Shown here: piece by piece, positions 9,196 to 16,690 of the stretch | How the letters are laid out: the number at the start of each line of letters is the position of its first letter | How positions within the stretch are numbered: the stretch's first letter is position 1 | Assembly: GCA_050179115.1 (NCBI GenBank) | Contig: JBFXFL010000008.1 | Coordinates: 7,747 to 71,746, forward strand | Origin: JAGPUQ01 sp050179115 | Lineage (GTDB): Bacteria > Pseudomonadota > Gammaproteobacteria > Pseudomonadales > Porticoccaceae | DNA length: 64,000 bases | Direction of reading: 5' to 3' | Program-made: the position numbers and the translations under genes | Notes under the pieces: generated by a model | What the model was told of the DNA's origin: nothing | The model's input: only the letters and a program-made list of their open reading frames with translations | Databases searched by the model: none

Positions 9196-9966
9196 TCATG
9201 AGGGCGTCGTGCCGGCACGCCGCTGCCGGACCGCCTCGAACAGACAGATCCCCGTGGCGACGGCGACATTCAGGCTCTCGACGCTACCCGCCATGGGAAG
9301 CTTTACCAGCAGATCACAGCAGTCGCGGGTCAGACGGCGCAGGCCGGTGTCTTCCGCACCCATGACCAGCGCCGTGCGGCCGCGCAAATCGGCGTCATAC
9401 AGCGACGACTCGGCATCGCCACAGGTTCCAACCAGCCAGACGCCCGCTTCCTGCAAGCCCCGCAGGGTGCGCGCCAGGTTGGTCACCACCACATAGGGCA
9501 CGCTGGCGGCGGCACCGCTGGCCACCTTCTGTACCGTTGCGGTGATACCCACCGCACGATCCCGGGGCGCAATCACGGCGGCAACGCCGGCCGCATCGGC
9601 GGCGCGCAGACAAGCACCGAGGTTGTGGGGGTCGGTGATTCCGTCGAGCACCAGGAGCAGCAGTTCGGCGCGATCCTCGATCAAAGCGGCCAGAAAGCTT
9701 TCGTCGTGCAGCGCCCCTGCGGTGCAAAACGCCGCCACCCCCTGGTGACGTCCATCGGCCAGACGATCCAGCTCATCGCGCTCGGCCCACTGCCATGCCA
9801 CGCCCTGCTGCTCCGCCAGGTACCGAACTTTTTCCAGCCGCTGATCGCGACGATGGCGTTGCAGCCGGATCTCGCGCACCCGACCGGCATCGGTTTTCAA
9901 CAGCCCCATCACGGCATGGACACCGTAAACCCAATCACACTCAGCACCGCCCGCCATACCGTCCAC
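9196..9966 (-). CDS. rlmB: 23S rRNA (guanosine-2251-2'-O)-methyltransferase RlmB (TrmH/SpoU family)
   Basis: RlmB methylates the 2'-OH of G2251 in the ribosomal P site. The 256-aa protein has the N-terminal substrate-binding domain (VYGVHAVMGLL) and the SPOUT catalytic domain with LDGITDPHNLGACLRAADA, LVMGAEDTGLRRL and the C-terminal knot motif VKLPMAGSVESLNVAVATG. The start is a GTG at 9966; the ATG at 9957 is an alternative. In E. coli it follows rnr directly; here one gene lies between them. Confidence 0.92.
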   Translation of the reverse strand: MDGMAGGAECDWVYGVHAVMGLLKTDAGRVREIRLQRHRRDQRLEKVRYLAEQQGVAWQWAERDELDRLADGRHQGVAAFCTAGALHDESFLAALIEDRAELLLLVLDGITDPHNLGACLRAADAAGVAAVIAPRDRAVGITATVQKVASGAAASVPYVVVTNLARTLRGLQEAGVWLVGTCGDAESSLYDADLRGRTALVMGAEDTGLRRLTRDCCDLLVKLPMAGSVESLNVAVATGICLFEAVRQRRAGTTPS

Positions 9967-10013
9967 TCACTGCTTGATGCGCCGGGATTCTACCCCGCTT
10001 ACCGGCGCGGGCT

Positions 10014-11099
10014 TCACACCGGCGCAGGCACCGGCAAGCGCGCGATGAAATCGGAGCTCAGACTGCCCAGGTACAGATGGCCTTCGTGCTCCAGCACGCT
10101 GGTCACCATGCCGATGTCGCCACCATAGGCATCCATGAAGTGGGTGATATTGCCATTCATGTCCACGCCCACAAACAAGCCATAAGTGGGCAGATGCAGA
10201 CCCTCGAAAAAATCCGGAACCGGGGCCAGGAACCGCGGCAGGCGCATCATCAGCTTCTTCAAAAAGGGCTGCGGCGCCAGTGCTTCCAGGTGTGGGTAGC
10301 GGGGGAACGCCAGTGCCACCCAGTAGGTGTCCTTGCCGTTGAAGGTGATGTTGTCCGGCCCGCCGGGGAGATTGCTCACGAAGGTGTCGCGCTGTCCCGC
10401 CTTCGGTCCCTTGAGCCACAGCCGGGTAACGCAAAAACCGAGGGTTTCGTTAACCAGCACATAGTCGTCGTTCGGTCCCATCGCAACGCCATTGGCAAGG
10501 CGCAGGTTGTCGAGGGCAACGTGGCTGCTCCGGGTGGCCGGGTCGTAGCACACCAGCACCCCGGTAGGGTTGTCTTCCATGAGCGCGTAGCCGGCCTGGG
10601 CCATGTTGAATTTGGTGGAGATATCGCTGAAGTAGATCTTGCCGTCCGCGGCGATGGCGAGGTCGTCGGCGACATTGTATTTGCGGCCGTCCACCGCGCT
10701 GCTCAGCACCGATACCTCGCCCGCGGGGGTAACACAGACGAGACCCTGCTCGGCGTCGCAGGTGATCAGGTTGCCTGCGGCATCGAATTTCAACCCGAGC
10801 GGATGACCGCCGGTGTTGGCGAGCACCTCGGGGTTGTCCTCCCCGTCGATTTTCATGCGCACGAGATCGCCGTTGGTCAGTCCTGTATAGAGGTAACCAT
10901 CCTTGATCGCGGTTGCCTCGGGCCCGGCGAGTTTGCCGCGCCAGAGCTTTTCGGCGCTCGCCAGGGAGTTCTTGCGCTCGAAGCGGCCCTCATAGGGTGG
11001 AGCCTTGGGCGGGTTCCAGCCCTGGGGATCAATGGGTATCGGCCAGTACAACAGGTAGGCAACAAACAGGATGATGGCAATGACGATCAATATTCCCAC
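10014..11099 (-). CDS. Membrane-anchored strictosidine-synthase-like / SMP-30-type beta-propeller protein
   Basis: The protein of about 361 aa has one N-terminal membrane segment (GILIVIAIILFVAYLLYW) followed by a soluble six-bladed propeller. Family features are GPEATAIKDGYLYTG near the start of the soluble part, YNVADDLAIAADGKIYFSD, LRLANGVAMGPNDDYVLVNE, and LPGGPDNITFNGKDTYWVA. The open frame continues about 126 codons upstream, but that part is Arg-rich shadow sequence. The GTG at 11099 has GGAG 7 bases upstream and starts just before the membrane helix. Homologues are called strictosidine synthase family or gluconolactonase-like; the reaction here is unknown. It sits between rnr and rlmB on the same strand. 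Confidence 0.8.
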   Translation of the reverse strand: MGILIVIAIILFVAYLLYWPIPIDPQGWNPPKAPPYEGRFERKNSLASAEKLWRGKLAGPEATAIKDGYLYTGLTNGDLVRMKIDGEDNPEVLANTGGHPLGLKFDAAGNLITCDAEQGLVCVTPAGEVSVLSSAVDGRKYNVADDLAIAADGKIYFSDISTKFNMAQAGYALMEDNPTGVLVCYDPATRSSHVALDNLRLANGVAMGPNDDYVLVNETLGFCVTRLWLKGPKAGQRDTFVSNLPGGPDNITFNGKDTYWVALAFPRYPHLEALAPQPFLKKLMMRLPRFLAPVPDFFEGLHLPTYGLFVGVDMNGNITHFMDAYGGDIGMVTSVLEHEGHLYLGSLSSDFIARLPVPAPV

Positions 11100-11250
11100 A
11101 GTAGTTCTCCACGGCTGCTTTATTGTTATTCGGTCTGCACGGCGGTGCCGTGCGACCGGCCGGTCGACTATACGCCGCACACCTTGTGGATCAAACACCT
11201 TGTCCCGACGCCAGCCACCCAGCGCCATGGATCCCCGTGATACATGCGGA

Positions 11251-13704
11251 TCAGCGCCGACGCCGTCCGGGTCGCCGCGCGCCCGCGGCCGGCGTGTCAT
11301 CGGGCGGCTTCGTGTCACCGCGTCCGCCGCGCGCCGGCTTCGCGGCTGCCGCCGCCGGTTGCCTGGACTTTCCCTTGCGCCCGCCTTTGCGACGCTGCTC
11401 CTCCGTGTGCTGAGCCGCGAGTTTGCGCGCCGTCGGGGATACTTCCGGCTCCCGCCCCGGGCGGCGCCCGACGCCATCGACCAGATCGAAATCGACCTTG
11501 CGTTCGTCCAGATTTACCCGCGCTACCCGGACCCGCAGCCGGTCGCCCAGCCGGAACACCCGCCGGGTACGCTCACCGACCAGGCGGTGGTGCGCAGGCT
11601 CGTGGTGGTAGTAATCCTTGGGCAGGCCGGTGATATGGATCAGCCCCTCGACATAGAGCTCTTCCAGCTCCACAAACAGGCCGAAGCTGGTGACGCCCAC
11701 CACCACACCGGCAAATTCATCGGCGACGTGTTCGAGCAGGTACTCGCACTTGAGCCAATGCACCACACTGCGCGTCGCGTCGTCGGCGCGGCGCTCGGTC
11801 ATCGAGCATTGTGCGCCCGCCTCGTCCATGGCTGCCGCATCGTAGGGATAGCCTTGCGGCAATGGCACCTTGGGTGCGTCCGCATGCCGGCGCAGTTGCT
11901 TGTTGCGGCCCTTGCTCCACAGCAGCGCGCGGATCGCGCGGTGCACCAGGAGATCGGGATAACGGCGAATCGGCGAGGTGAAATGGGTGTAGGCGGGATA
12001 ATGCAAACCGAAATGCCCGATGTTTTCCGGCTGATAGCGCGCCTGCCGCATTGAGCGCAGCATCACCGACTGGATGATCGAGGCATCGGGGCGGCCCGCG
12101 ACCTTCTTGAGCACCGCCTGAAAATCGTCCGGCGTGGGCTCATCGCCACCCGGCAGACCCAGGCCCAGCTCGCCGAGAAACTCCCGCAGATTGGCGAGCT
12201 TCTCCGCCTGGGGTCCATCGTGGACCCGATACAGCACCGGCAGCTTGCTCTTCTCCAGGAGCTGCGCCGTGCACACATTGGCGCACAGCATGCATTCCTC
12301 GATCAGGCGGTGCGCTTCGGTGCGTTCGGCCGGCACGATGCGTTCGATCTTGCGCTCCGCATCGAACAGAATGCGGGTCTCGCCGGATTCGAAGTCGATG
12401 GCCCCGCGGCGCTCGCGCGCCTCGCGCAGGGCCTGATAGAGGCGATGCAGTTCGTCAATGCGGGGCAGAATGGCGTGGAACTGGCTGCACACGCCGCTCT
12501 CGGGATCGTCCTTCTGGGCGATCATGGCGGCTACCTGGGTGTAGGTCAGCCGCGCTCGGGAATGCATTACGGCTTCGTAAAACTCGAAGCGCTTGACCAC
12601 GCCTTTCCGGTCGATGCGCATCTCGCACACCATGCACAGGCGATCCACCTCCGGATTCAGCGAGCACAGTCCGTTGGAAAGCTGCTCCGGCAGCATCGGC
12701 ACCACATGCCCGGGGAAATAGACCGAATTGCCGCGCTGGTAGGCTTCGCGATCCAGCGCCGATCCCGCCGGCACATAGTGGGCGACGTCGGCGATCGCCA
12801 CCAGCAGGCGCCAGCCGCCGAACCTGAGGCGCTCGCAATAGACGGCATCGTCGAAGTCCCGGGCGTCCTCGCCATCGATGGTGACCAGCGCCAGCTCGCG
12901 CAGATCGACCCGCCCCCGCAAATCGGCGCGTTCCACCCGCTCCGGCAACTTGCCGACCTGGGCGGCGACCGCCTCCGGCCAGGCCTGGGGCAAACCGAAG
13001 TTGTGGATCGCCACTTCGATTTCCATGCCCGGCGCCAGATGATCGCCGAGCACCCGTGAAATGCGGCCCGCGGGCTGACCCTCGCGGGACGGCTGCCGGG
13101 TAATTTCCACCAGCACCATCTGACCGGCCCGGGCACCGCCGGTGCCGCCCGGCGTGATCAACACGTCCTGACTGATCCCGGGATTGTCCGGCCGCACGAA
13201 ATGGATGCCGCCCTCGGTGAAATAACGCCCCACCAGTTCCCGTGTGCCGTGTTCCAGCACCTCCACGATGGAACCTTCGGGACGACCGCGACGGTCGAAG
13301 CCCGAAATCCGCACCAGCACCTGATCGCCCGCCAGCACCCGCCGCATCTGGCGGCTGGACAGAAAGATATCCGCCTGACCGCCGCCAGCCACCACGAAAC
13401 CATAGCCCTCGGGGTGACCCGTGACGCGGCCCTTGATCAGGTTCATCTTGTCCAGCGCGCCATAGCCGCCGGAGCGGTTCTCGACGATCTGCCCATCGCG
13501 AACCATGGCACCCAGACGGCGGCGCAGTGCCTCGATCTGCTCGTCGTCCCTGAGGCCGAGTTCGCGGCTCAACTCAGCCTGGTTGAGCGGCCCCACACTG
13601 TCCGCCAAGAGCTGCAGGATGTATTCGCGGCTGGGAATGGGCTTTTCGTAGCGCGCCGCTTCCCGCTCCGCCTGAGGGTCATTCTTGAGGTGTTTGTTCC
13701 GCAT
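11251..13704 (-). CDS. rnr: Ribonuclease R
   Basis: RNase R (817 aa) is a 3'-to-5' exoribonuclease that degrades structured RNA. Domains in order: an N-terminal winged-helix region (residues about 25-90), cold-shock-type OB folds, the RNB catalytic domain with TIDGEDARDFDDAV near residues 273-286 carrying the metal-binding aspartates, and an S1 domain near residues 645-730. The last 50 or so residues are a low-complexity basic tail rich in Lys, Arg, Ala and Pro. Length matches E. coli RNase R. Confidence 0.96.
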   Translation of the reverse strand: MRNKHLKNDPQAEREAARYEKPIPSREYILQLLADSVGPLNQAELSRELGLRDDEQIEALRRRLGAMVRDGQIVENRSGGYGALDKMNLIKGRVTGHPEGYGFVVAGGGQADIFLSSRQMRRVLAGDQVLVRISGFDRRGRPEGSIVEVLEHGTRELVGRYFTEGGIHFVRPDNPGISQDVLITPGGTGGARAGQMVLVEITRQPSREGQPAGRISRVLGDHLAPGMEIEVAIHNFGLPQAWPEAVAAQVGKLPERVERADLRGRVDLRELALVTIDGEDARDFDDAVYCERLRFGGWRLLVAIADVAHYVPAGSALDREAYQRGNSVYFPGHVVPMLPEQLSNGLCSLNPEVDRLCMVCEMRIDRKGVVKRFEFYEAVMHSRARLTYTQVAAMIAQKDDPESGVCSQFHAILPRIDELHRLYQALREARERRGAIDFESGETRILFDAERKIERIVPAERTEAHRLIEECMLCANVCTAQLLEKSKLPVLYRVHDGPQAEKLANLREFLGELGLGLPGGDEPTPDDFQAVLKKVAGRPDASIIQSVMLRSMRQARYQPENIGHFGLHYPAYTHFTSPIRRYPDLLVHRAIRALLWSKGRNKQLRRHADAPKVPLPQGYPYDAAAMDEAGAQCSMTERRADDATRSVVHWLKCEYLLEHVADEFAGVVVGVTSFGLFVELEELYVEGLIHITGLPKDYYHHEPAHHRLVGERTRRVFRLGDRLRVRVARVNLDERKVDFDLVDGVGRRPGREPEVSPTARKLAAQHTEEQRRKGGRKGKSRQPAAAAAKPARGGRGDTKPPDDTPAAGARRPGRRRR

Positions 13705-13790
13705 AGGTCAGATCATGGCTCATTGATTCGGCGCAGACACCCGCGCCGGAAGGTTCCGGTCACCGGCCTGCTCCACGGCAGTATGACGGA

Positions 13791-13819
13791 TTGACAAGGT
13801 TGAGGGCGATACGTAGAGT
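13791..13819 (+). promoter_or_regulatory. Candidate sigma70 promoter of tRNA-Leu(CAG)
   Basis: A perfect -35 box TTGACA at 13791-13796 is followed after 17 bases by TAGAGT at 13814-13819, which matches four of the six -10 consensus positions. It lies about 40 bases upstream of the tRNA and points towards it. Confidence 0.6.
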
Positions 13820-13859
13820 GCTGCTCCCGCGCCGGCGTCCAACATTGGACTCGGTTCGC

Positions 13860-13946
13860 GCCCAGGTGGTGAAATTGGTAGACACGCTAGCTTCAGGTGC
13901 TAGTGGCCTTACGGTCGTGGAGGTTCAAGTCCTCTCCTGGGCACCA
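13860..13946 (+). tRNA. tRNA-Leu (anticodon CAG)
   Basis: The acceptor stem GCCCAGG pairs exactly with CCTGGGC. The anticodon stem CTAGC/GCTAG holds the loop TTCAGGT with anticodon CAG. A long variable arm (TGGCCTTACGGTCGT) and the T-arm GGTTCAAGTCC follow, and CCA is encoded. The sequence closely resembles E. coli tRNA-Leu(CAG). It reads CUG, the dominant leucine codon in a GC-rich genome. Confidence 0.97.
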
Positions 13947-13997
13947 TCGCAATCCCCTCCCGGCAATCTCCACAGTCTGACATCGGCGCGCCAAGCG

Positions 13998-14019
13998 TCA
14001 ACGAAAACAGCTTCGTTGA
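13998..14019. promoter_or_regulatory. Perfect inverted repeat, candidate operator or hairpin
   Basis: TCAACGAA and TTCGTTGA form exact 8-base arms around a 6-base spacer, about 50 bases after tRNA-Leu(CAG) and 205 bases before the first monooxygenase gene. It could be a TetR-type operator or an RNA hairpin. No T run follows directly, which argues against a simple terminator. Confidence 0.45.
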
Positions 14020-14060
14020 TATCGCTCAGATAACGAGGTTTTCACCCGTGGCACGTGCAT

Positions 14061-14090
14061 TAGGCAATGCCTAGACTTGCCGACTATACT
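14061..14090 (+). promoter_or_regulatory. Palindrome overlapping a candidate promoter of the first monooxygenase
   Basis: TAGGCA-A-TGCCTA (14061-14073) is a 13-base palindrome. TATACT at 14085-14090 resembles a -10 box, which places the palindrome where the -35 box would be; no good -35 hexamer is present. That arrangement suits a promoter controlled by a regulator bound at the palindrome. The gene start is 135 bases downstream. Confidence 0.4.
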
Positions 14091-14224
14091 TGAAACCAGC
14101 ATTCATTCGCGCGTCTCCGTACGAAACCTGCGCGTCTTCCCCCGCAGCGATTCACGGTTGGCCCGATACTCGACTTTCAACAATCATCAGCGATCCACAA
14201 CCACTACCCATCGAGGTTATTACC

Positions 14225-16012
14225 ATGGCAGAAGCCAAAGCAGTGAGCAAAATAGCCAAGGGCGAGAATGTCGCCCGCCTGAGCGCCTTCGACCCCAACT
14301 ACAAGAGTGACAAGCCGCAGTCGTACTACGACGAAATCAAGCGGAAGTTCGCCGAGGAGCGCGATCTGCGGCTGAATTACCGGCCCGAGGGCACCGCCCA
14401 GTACACCTCCGACCTGGACGGTGACCTGGCGCATTTCGGCGACGATCCGTACGGCGGCAACTTCACGCCGCGCGAAGCACTCAACGACACCGTCGAGGTG
14501 CTGTTCACCGGCGGCGGCTTTTCCGCGCTGCTGTCCATCGCCCGCCTGCGCGAATACGGTGTCAAGAGCATCCGCATCGTCGAGCGCGGAGCCGATGTCG
14601 GCGGCACCTGGTACTGGAACCGCTACCCGGGCGCCGCCTGTGACGTGCCCTCGTACGACTATCTGCCGTTGCTTGAAGAGCTGGATTACGTACCCAGCCG
14701 CCGCTATGCGCGGGCCCCCGAGATCTACGAACACTGCCGACGCATCGCCAAGCATTACGATATCTACGACCTCGCGGTGTTCCAGACCACCGTCACCTCC
14801 ACGGTGTGGAACGAAGAGGAAAAAATGTGGCATGTGAAGACCGATCGCGGTGACCACATGCGGGCGCGTTTCGTGGTCTGCGCCAATGGGCCCATGGCCA
14901 AGCCCAAGCTGTCGAAAATCAAAGGTATCCCGAGTTTCAAGGGAAAGTCCTTCCATAGCTCGCGCTGGGATTACGACTACACCGGCGAAAATCTGGAAAA
15001 GCTGAAAGGCAAGCGGGTCGCCATCATCGGCACTGGCGCCACCGCGGTGCAGGTGATCCCCGAAGTCGCCAAGACCGCCAAGGAACTCTATGTGTTCCAG
15101 CGCACGCCCTCATGCATCGACATCCGCAACGACTGGGCCACCGATCCCAACTGGGCGCGCAAACTGAAACCGGGCTGGCAGGCCGCGCGCCGCCAACGTG
15201 CCATCGAAGGCTCCGATCCGCATGCACCCAAAACCGCGGTGCGCGCCGAGATCCCGCCCGAGGAGAAAGTCCGCCGTCAGGAAAACGCCAATATCGACTA
15301 CGTCATGTGGCTGCACAGCCGCATCGATGAAATCGTCGAGGACAAGGAGACGGCGGAATCCCTCAAGCCCTGGTACATGTTCATGTGCAAGCGGCCCACC
15401 TTCCACGACGAGTTCCTGCCCACGTTCAACCAGCCCAATGTGCATCTGGTGGACACCCGTGGCAAGGGCGTCACCGAGATCACCGAATTGGGCCCGGTCG
15501 CCAACGGAAAGCAGTACGAGGTGGACCTGATCGTCTATGCCACCGGCTTCGAGGTGCAGAAAACCGGCATCTACAACCAGATCATCGGTCGCAACGGCCT
15601 CGAGCTGAACGAAAAATACAAGGACGGTATCCGCACCCTGCTGGGCATTCACTCCCACGGCTACCCCAACCTGTTCATCATGGCCGGGTACCAGGCGTCG
15701 TTTCAGTTCAACATCACCGACGTGCTCCAGGTGCAGGGCGACCATATCGCCGCCTGCATCAAGTACACCCGGGAACACGGCTACAGCACCATCGATATCA
15801 CCCCCGAAATCGAGGAGTGGTGGGTACAGGAAGTGATCAACTATCGCGGCAAGACCGACCGCAACAAGGAGTGCACGCCGGGCTATTACAATTTCGAGGG
15901 CGAATTCAACCGGCGCCAGGACGGTACCTATAACGGCGGCTTCAAACGCTATATCGAGAAGGCCAAGGAAGTGCAGGGCGATATGGAGAAGGACTTCCTG
16001 TTCGAGAAATAA
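14225..16012 (+). CDS. Baeyer-Villiger-type FAD-dependent monooxygenase (long N-terminal form)
   Basis: This enzyme of 595 aa probably inserts oxygen into a ketone or oxidises a related substrate using FAD and NADPH. It has an N-terminal extension of about 85 residues before the FAD-binding motif GGGFSALLSIA (about residues 95-105) and GGTWYWNRYPGAACD. The Baeyer-Villiger fingerprint FxGxxxHxxxW is present as FKGKSFHSSRW near residues 238-248. A second Rossmann motif IIGTGATAVQV follows near 266. The first motif reads GGGFS rather than GxGxxG. The ATG at 14225 has GAGG 8 bases upstream. Members of this group act on cyclic ketones, aryl ketones or steroids; the substrate is not known. Confidence 0.88.
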   Translation: MAEAKAVSKIAKGENVARLSAFDPNYKSDKPQSYYDEIKRKFAEERDLRLNYRPEGTAQYTSDLDGDLAHFGDDPYGGNFTPREALNDTVEVLFTGGGFSALLSIARLREYGVKSIRIVERGADVGGTWYWNRYPGAACDVPSYDYLPLLEELDYVPSRRYARAPEIYEHCRRIAKHYDIYDLAVFQTTVTSTVWNEEEKMWHVKTDRGDHMRARFVVCANGPMAKPKLSKIKGIPSFKGKSFHSSRWDYDYTGENLEKLKGKRVAIIGTGATAVQVIPEVAKTAKELYVFQRTPSCIDIRNDWATDPNWARKLKPGWQAARRQRAIEGSDPHAPKTAVRAEIPPEEKVRRQENANIDYVMWLHSRIDEIVEDKETAESLKPWYMFMCKRPTFHDEFLPTFNQPNVHLVDTRGKGVTEITELGPVANGKQYEVDLIVYATGFEVQKTGIYNQIIGRNGLELNEKYKDGIRTLLGIHSHGYPNLFIMAGYQASFQFNITDVLQVQGDHIAACIKYTREHGYSTIDITPEIEEWWVQEVINYRGKTDRNKECTPGYYNFEGEFNRRQDGTYNGGFKRYIEKAKEVQGDMEKDFLFEK

Positions 16013-16042
16013 GCGCTTCGCACCGAACGGCAAACCCAAACG

Positions 16043-16078
16043 AGGCCCCGCAGCGTAAGGCGCCGCGGGGCCTTGCCT
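16043..16078 (+). terminator. Rho-independent-like terminator after the first monooxygenase
   Basis: AGGCCCCGCAGCG and CGCCGCGGGGCCT form a 13-base stem with one mismatch and a 5-base loop, followed by a modestly T-rich stretch (tgccttt). It begins 30 bases after the stop codon. Confidence 0.7.
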
Positions 16079-16180
16079 TTCGTGCCGAAGACTTGGTCGT
16101 AAAATTGCCCGTGGCGGCCTTGCCTCCCGGGCCGACCCGAGCGACCGGTCCGCGGGTGCGCTGCCGGGCGCCGTTACCCG

Positions 16181-16381
16181 TCAGGGACGGGGCTCGAACA
16201 CCAGCGTGTCTTCGTTGATGGTGACGTAGTATTTGTGGGCATGCGCCATTCGCCGTGCAATCGTTAGATACACCACCTTGTCATCCGGGTCGCAGGCGTT
16301 GCGAAACTCTTCCCGGGTGATGGTCCAGGATTTCCCTTCACCGAGCGCGTTCAGGGTGCGCTGCAAGTCGGCAGTCGACAT
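16181..16381 (-). CDS. Small conserved-looking protein of unknown function (66 aa)
   Basis: I do not recognise this family. The start is well supported: GGGAGG lies 5 bases before the ATG at 16381. The protein is soluble and mixed in charge, with an N-terminal helix-like part (STADLQRTLNALGEG), a central EEFRNACDPDDKVVYLTIARR and a C-terminal YYVTINEDTLVFEPRP that looks beta-stranded. It is on the opposite strand between the two monooxygenases and is divergent from the second one, so it may share regulation with it. A helix-turn-helix is not evident. Confidence 0.65.
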   Translation of the reverse strand: MSTADLQRTLNALGEGKSWTITREEFRNACDPDDKVVYLTIARRMAHAHKYYVTINEDTLVFEPRP

Positions 16382-16690
16382 GTTGTCCTCCCGCTATATG
16401 GATTATTTTGGGACTTGGACGCTTGCGTGGTGCCCCCGGGAGCGCCAGGCAACACCTGCGCGCGAGCGACCGATGGCCCCGAAACTAGTTCAGTCCCACG
16501 GCGGGTGTCAAGAGACCGCGGTAAGTGGCGTTCGCGCAACATCTACCACTCGCGCCGGGAAACCACCTGCTCCGAGGGATGGTAAACTCACCGGTCATAT
16601 AACTTTGCAATGCGGTACGACAAGCGGACCGGTTATAGTCCAAAATGTCCCCGTCACTCTTTTACTACCACTCTTGCCAAGAGGCCCTCT
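16382..16690. other. Divergent intergenic region between the 66-aa gene and the second monooxygenase
   Basis: These 309 bases contain no convincing gene. The sequence is less GC-rich than its neighbours towards the right end. Two ACCGGT hexamers occur at 16590-16595 and 16628-16633, each followed by an AT-rich stretch (CATATAAC and TATAGT), so either may mark promoter elements. TATAGT lies about 50 bases before the monooxygenase start. No clear -35 box was found. Confidence 0.4.

Noticed and set aside
8347..13946. tRNA-Leu genes as attachment sites of a genomic island
   Set aside because: Both tRNAs are intact, no integrase is near them, and I saw no repeated 3' tRNA end downstream. The genes between them are mostly core functions.
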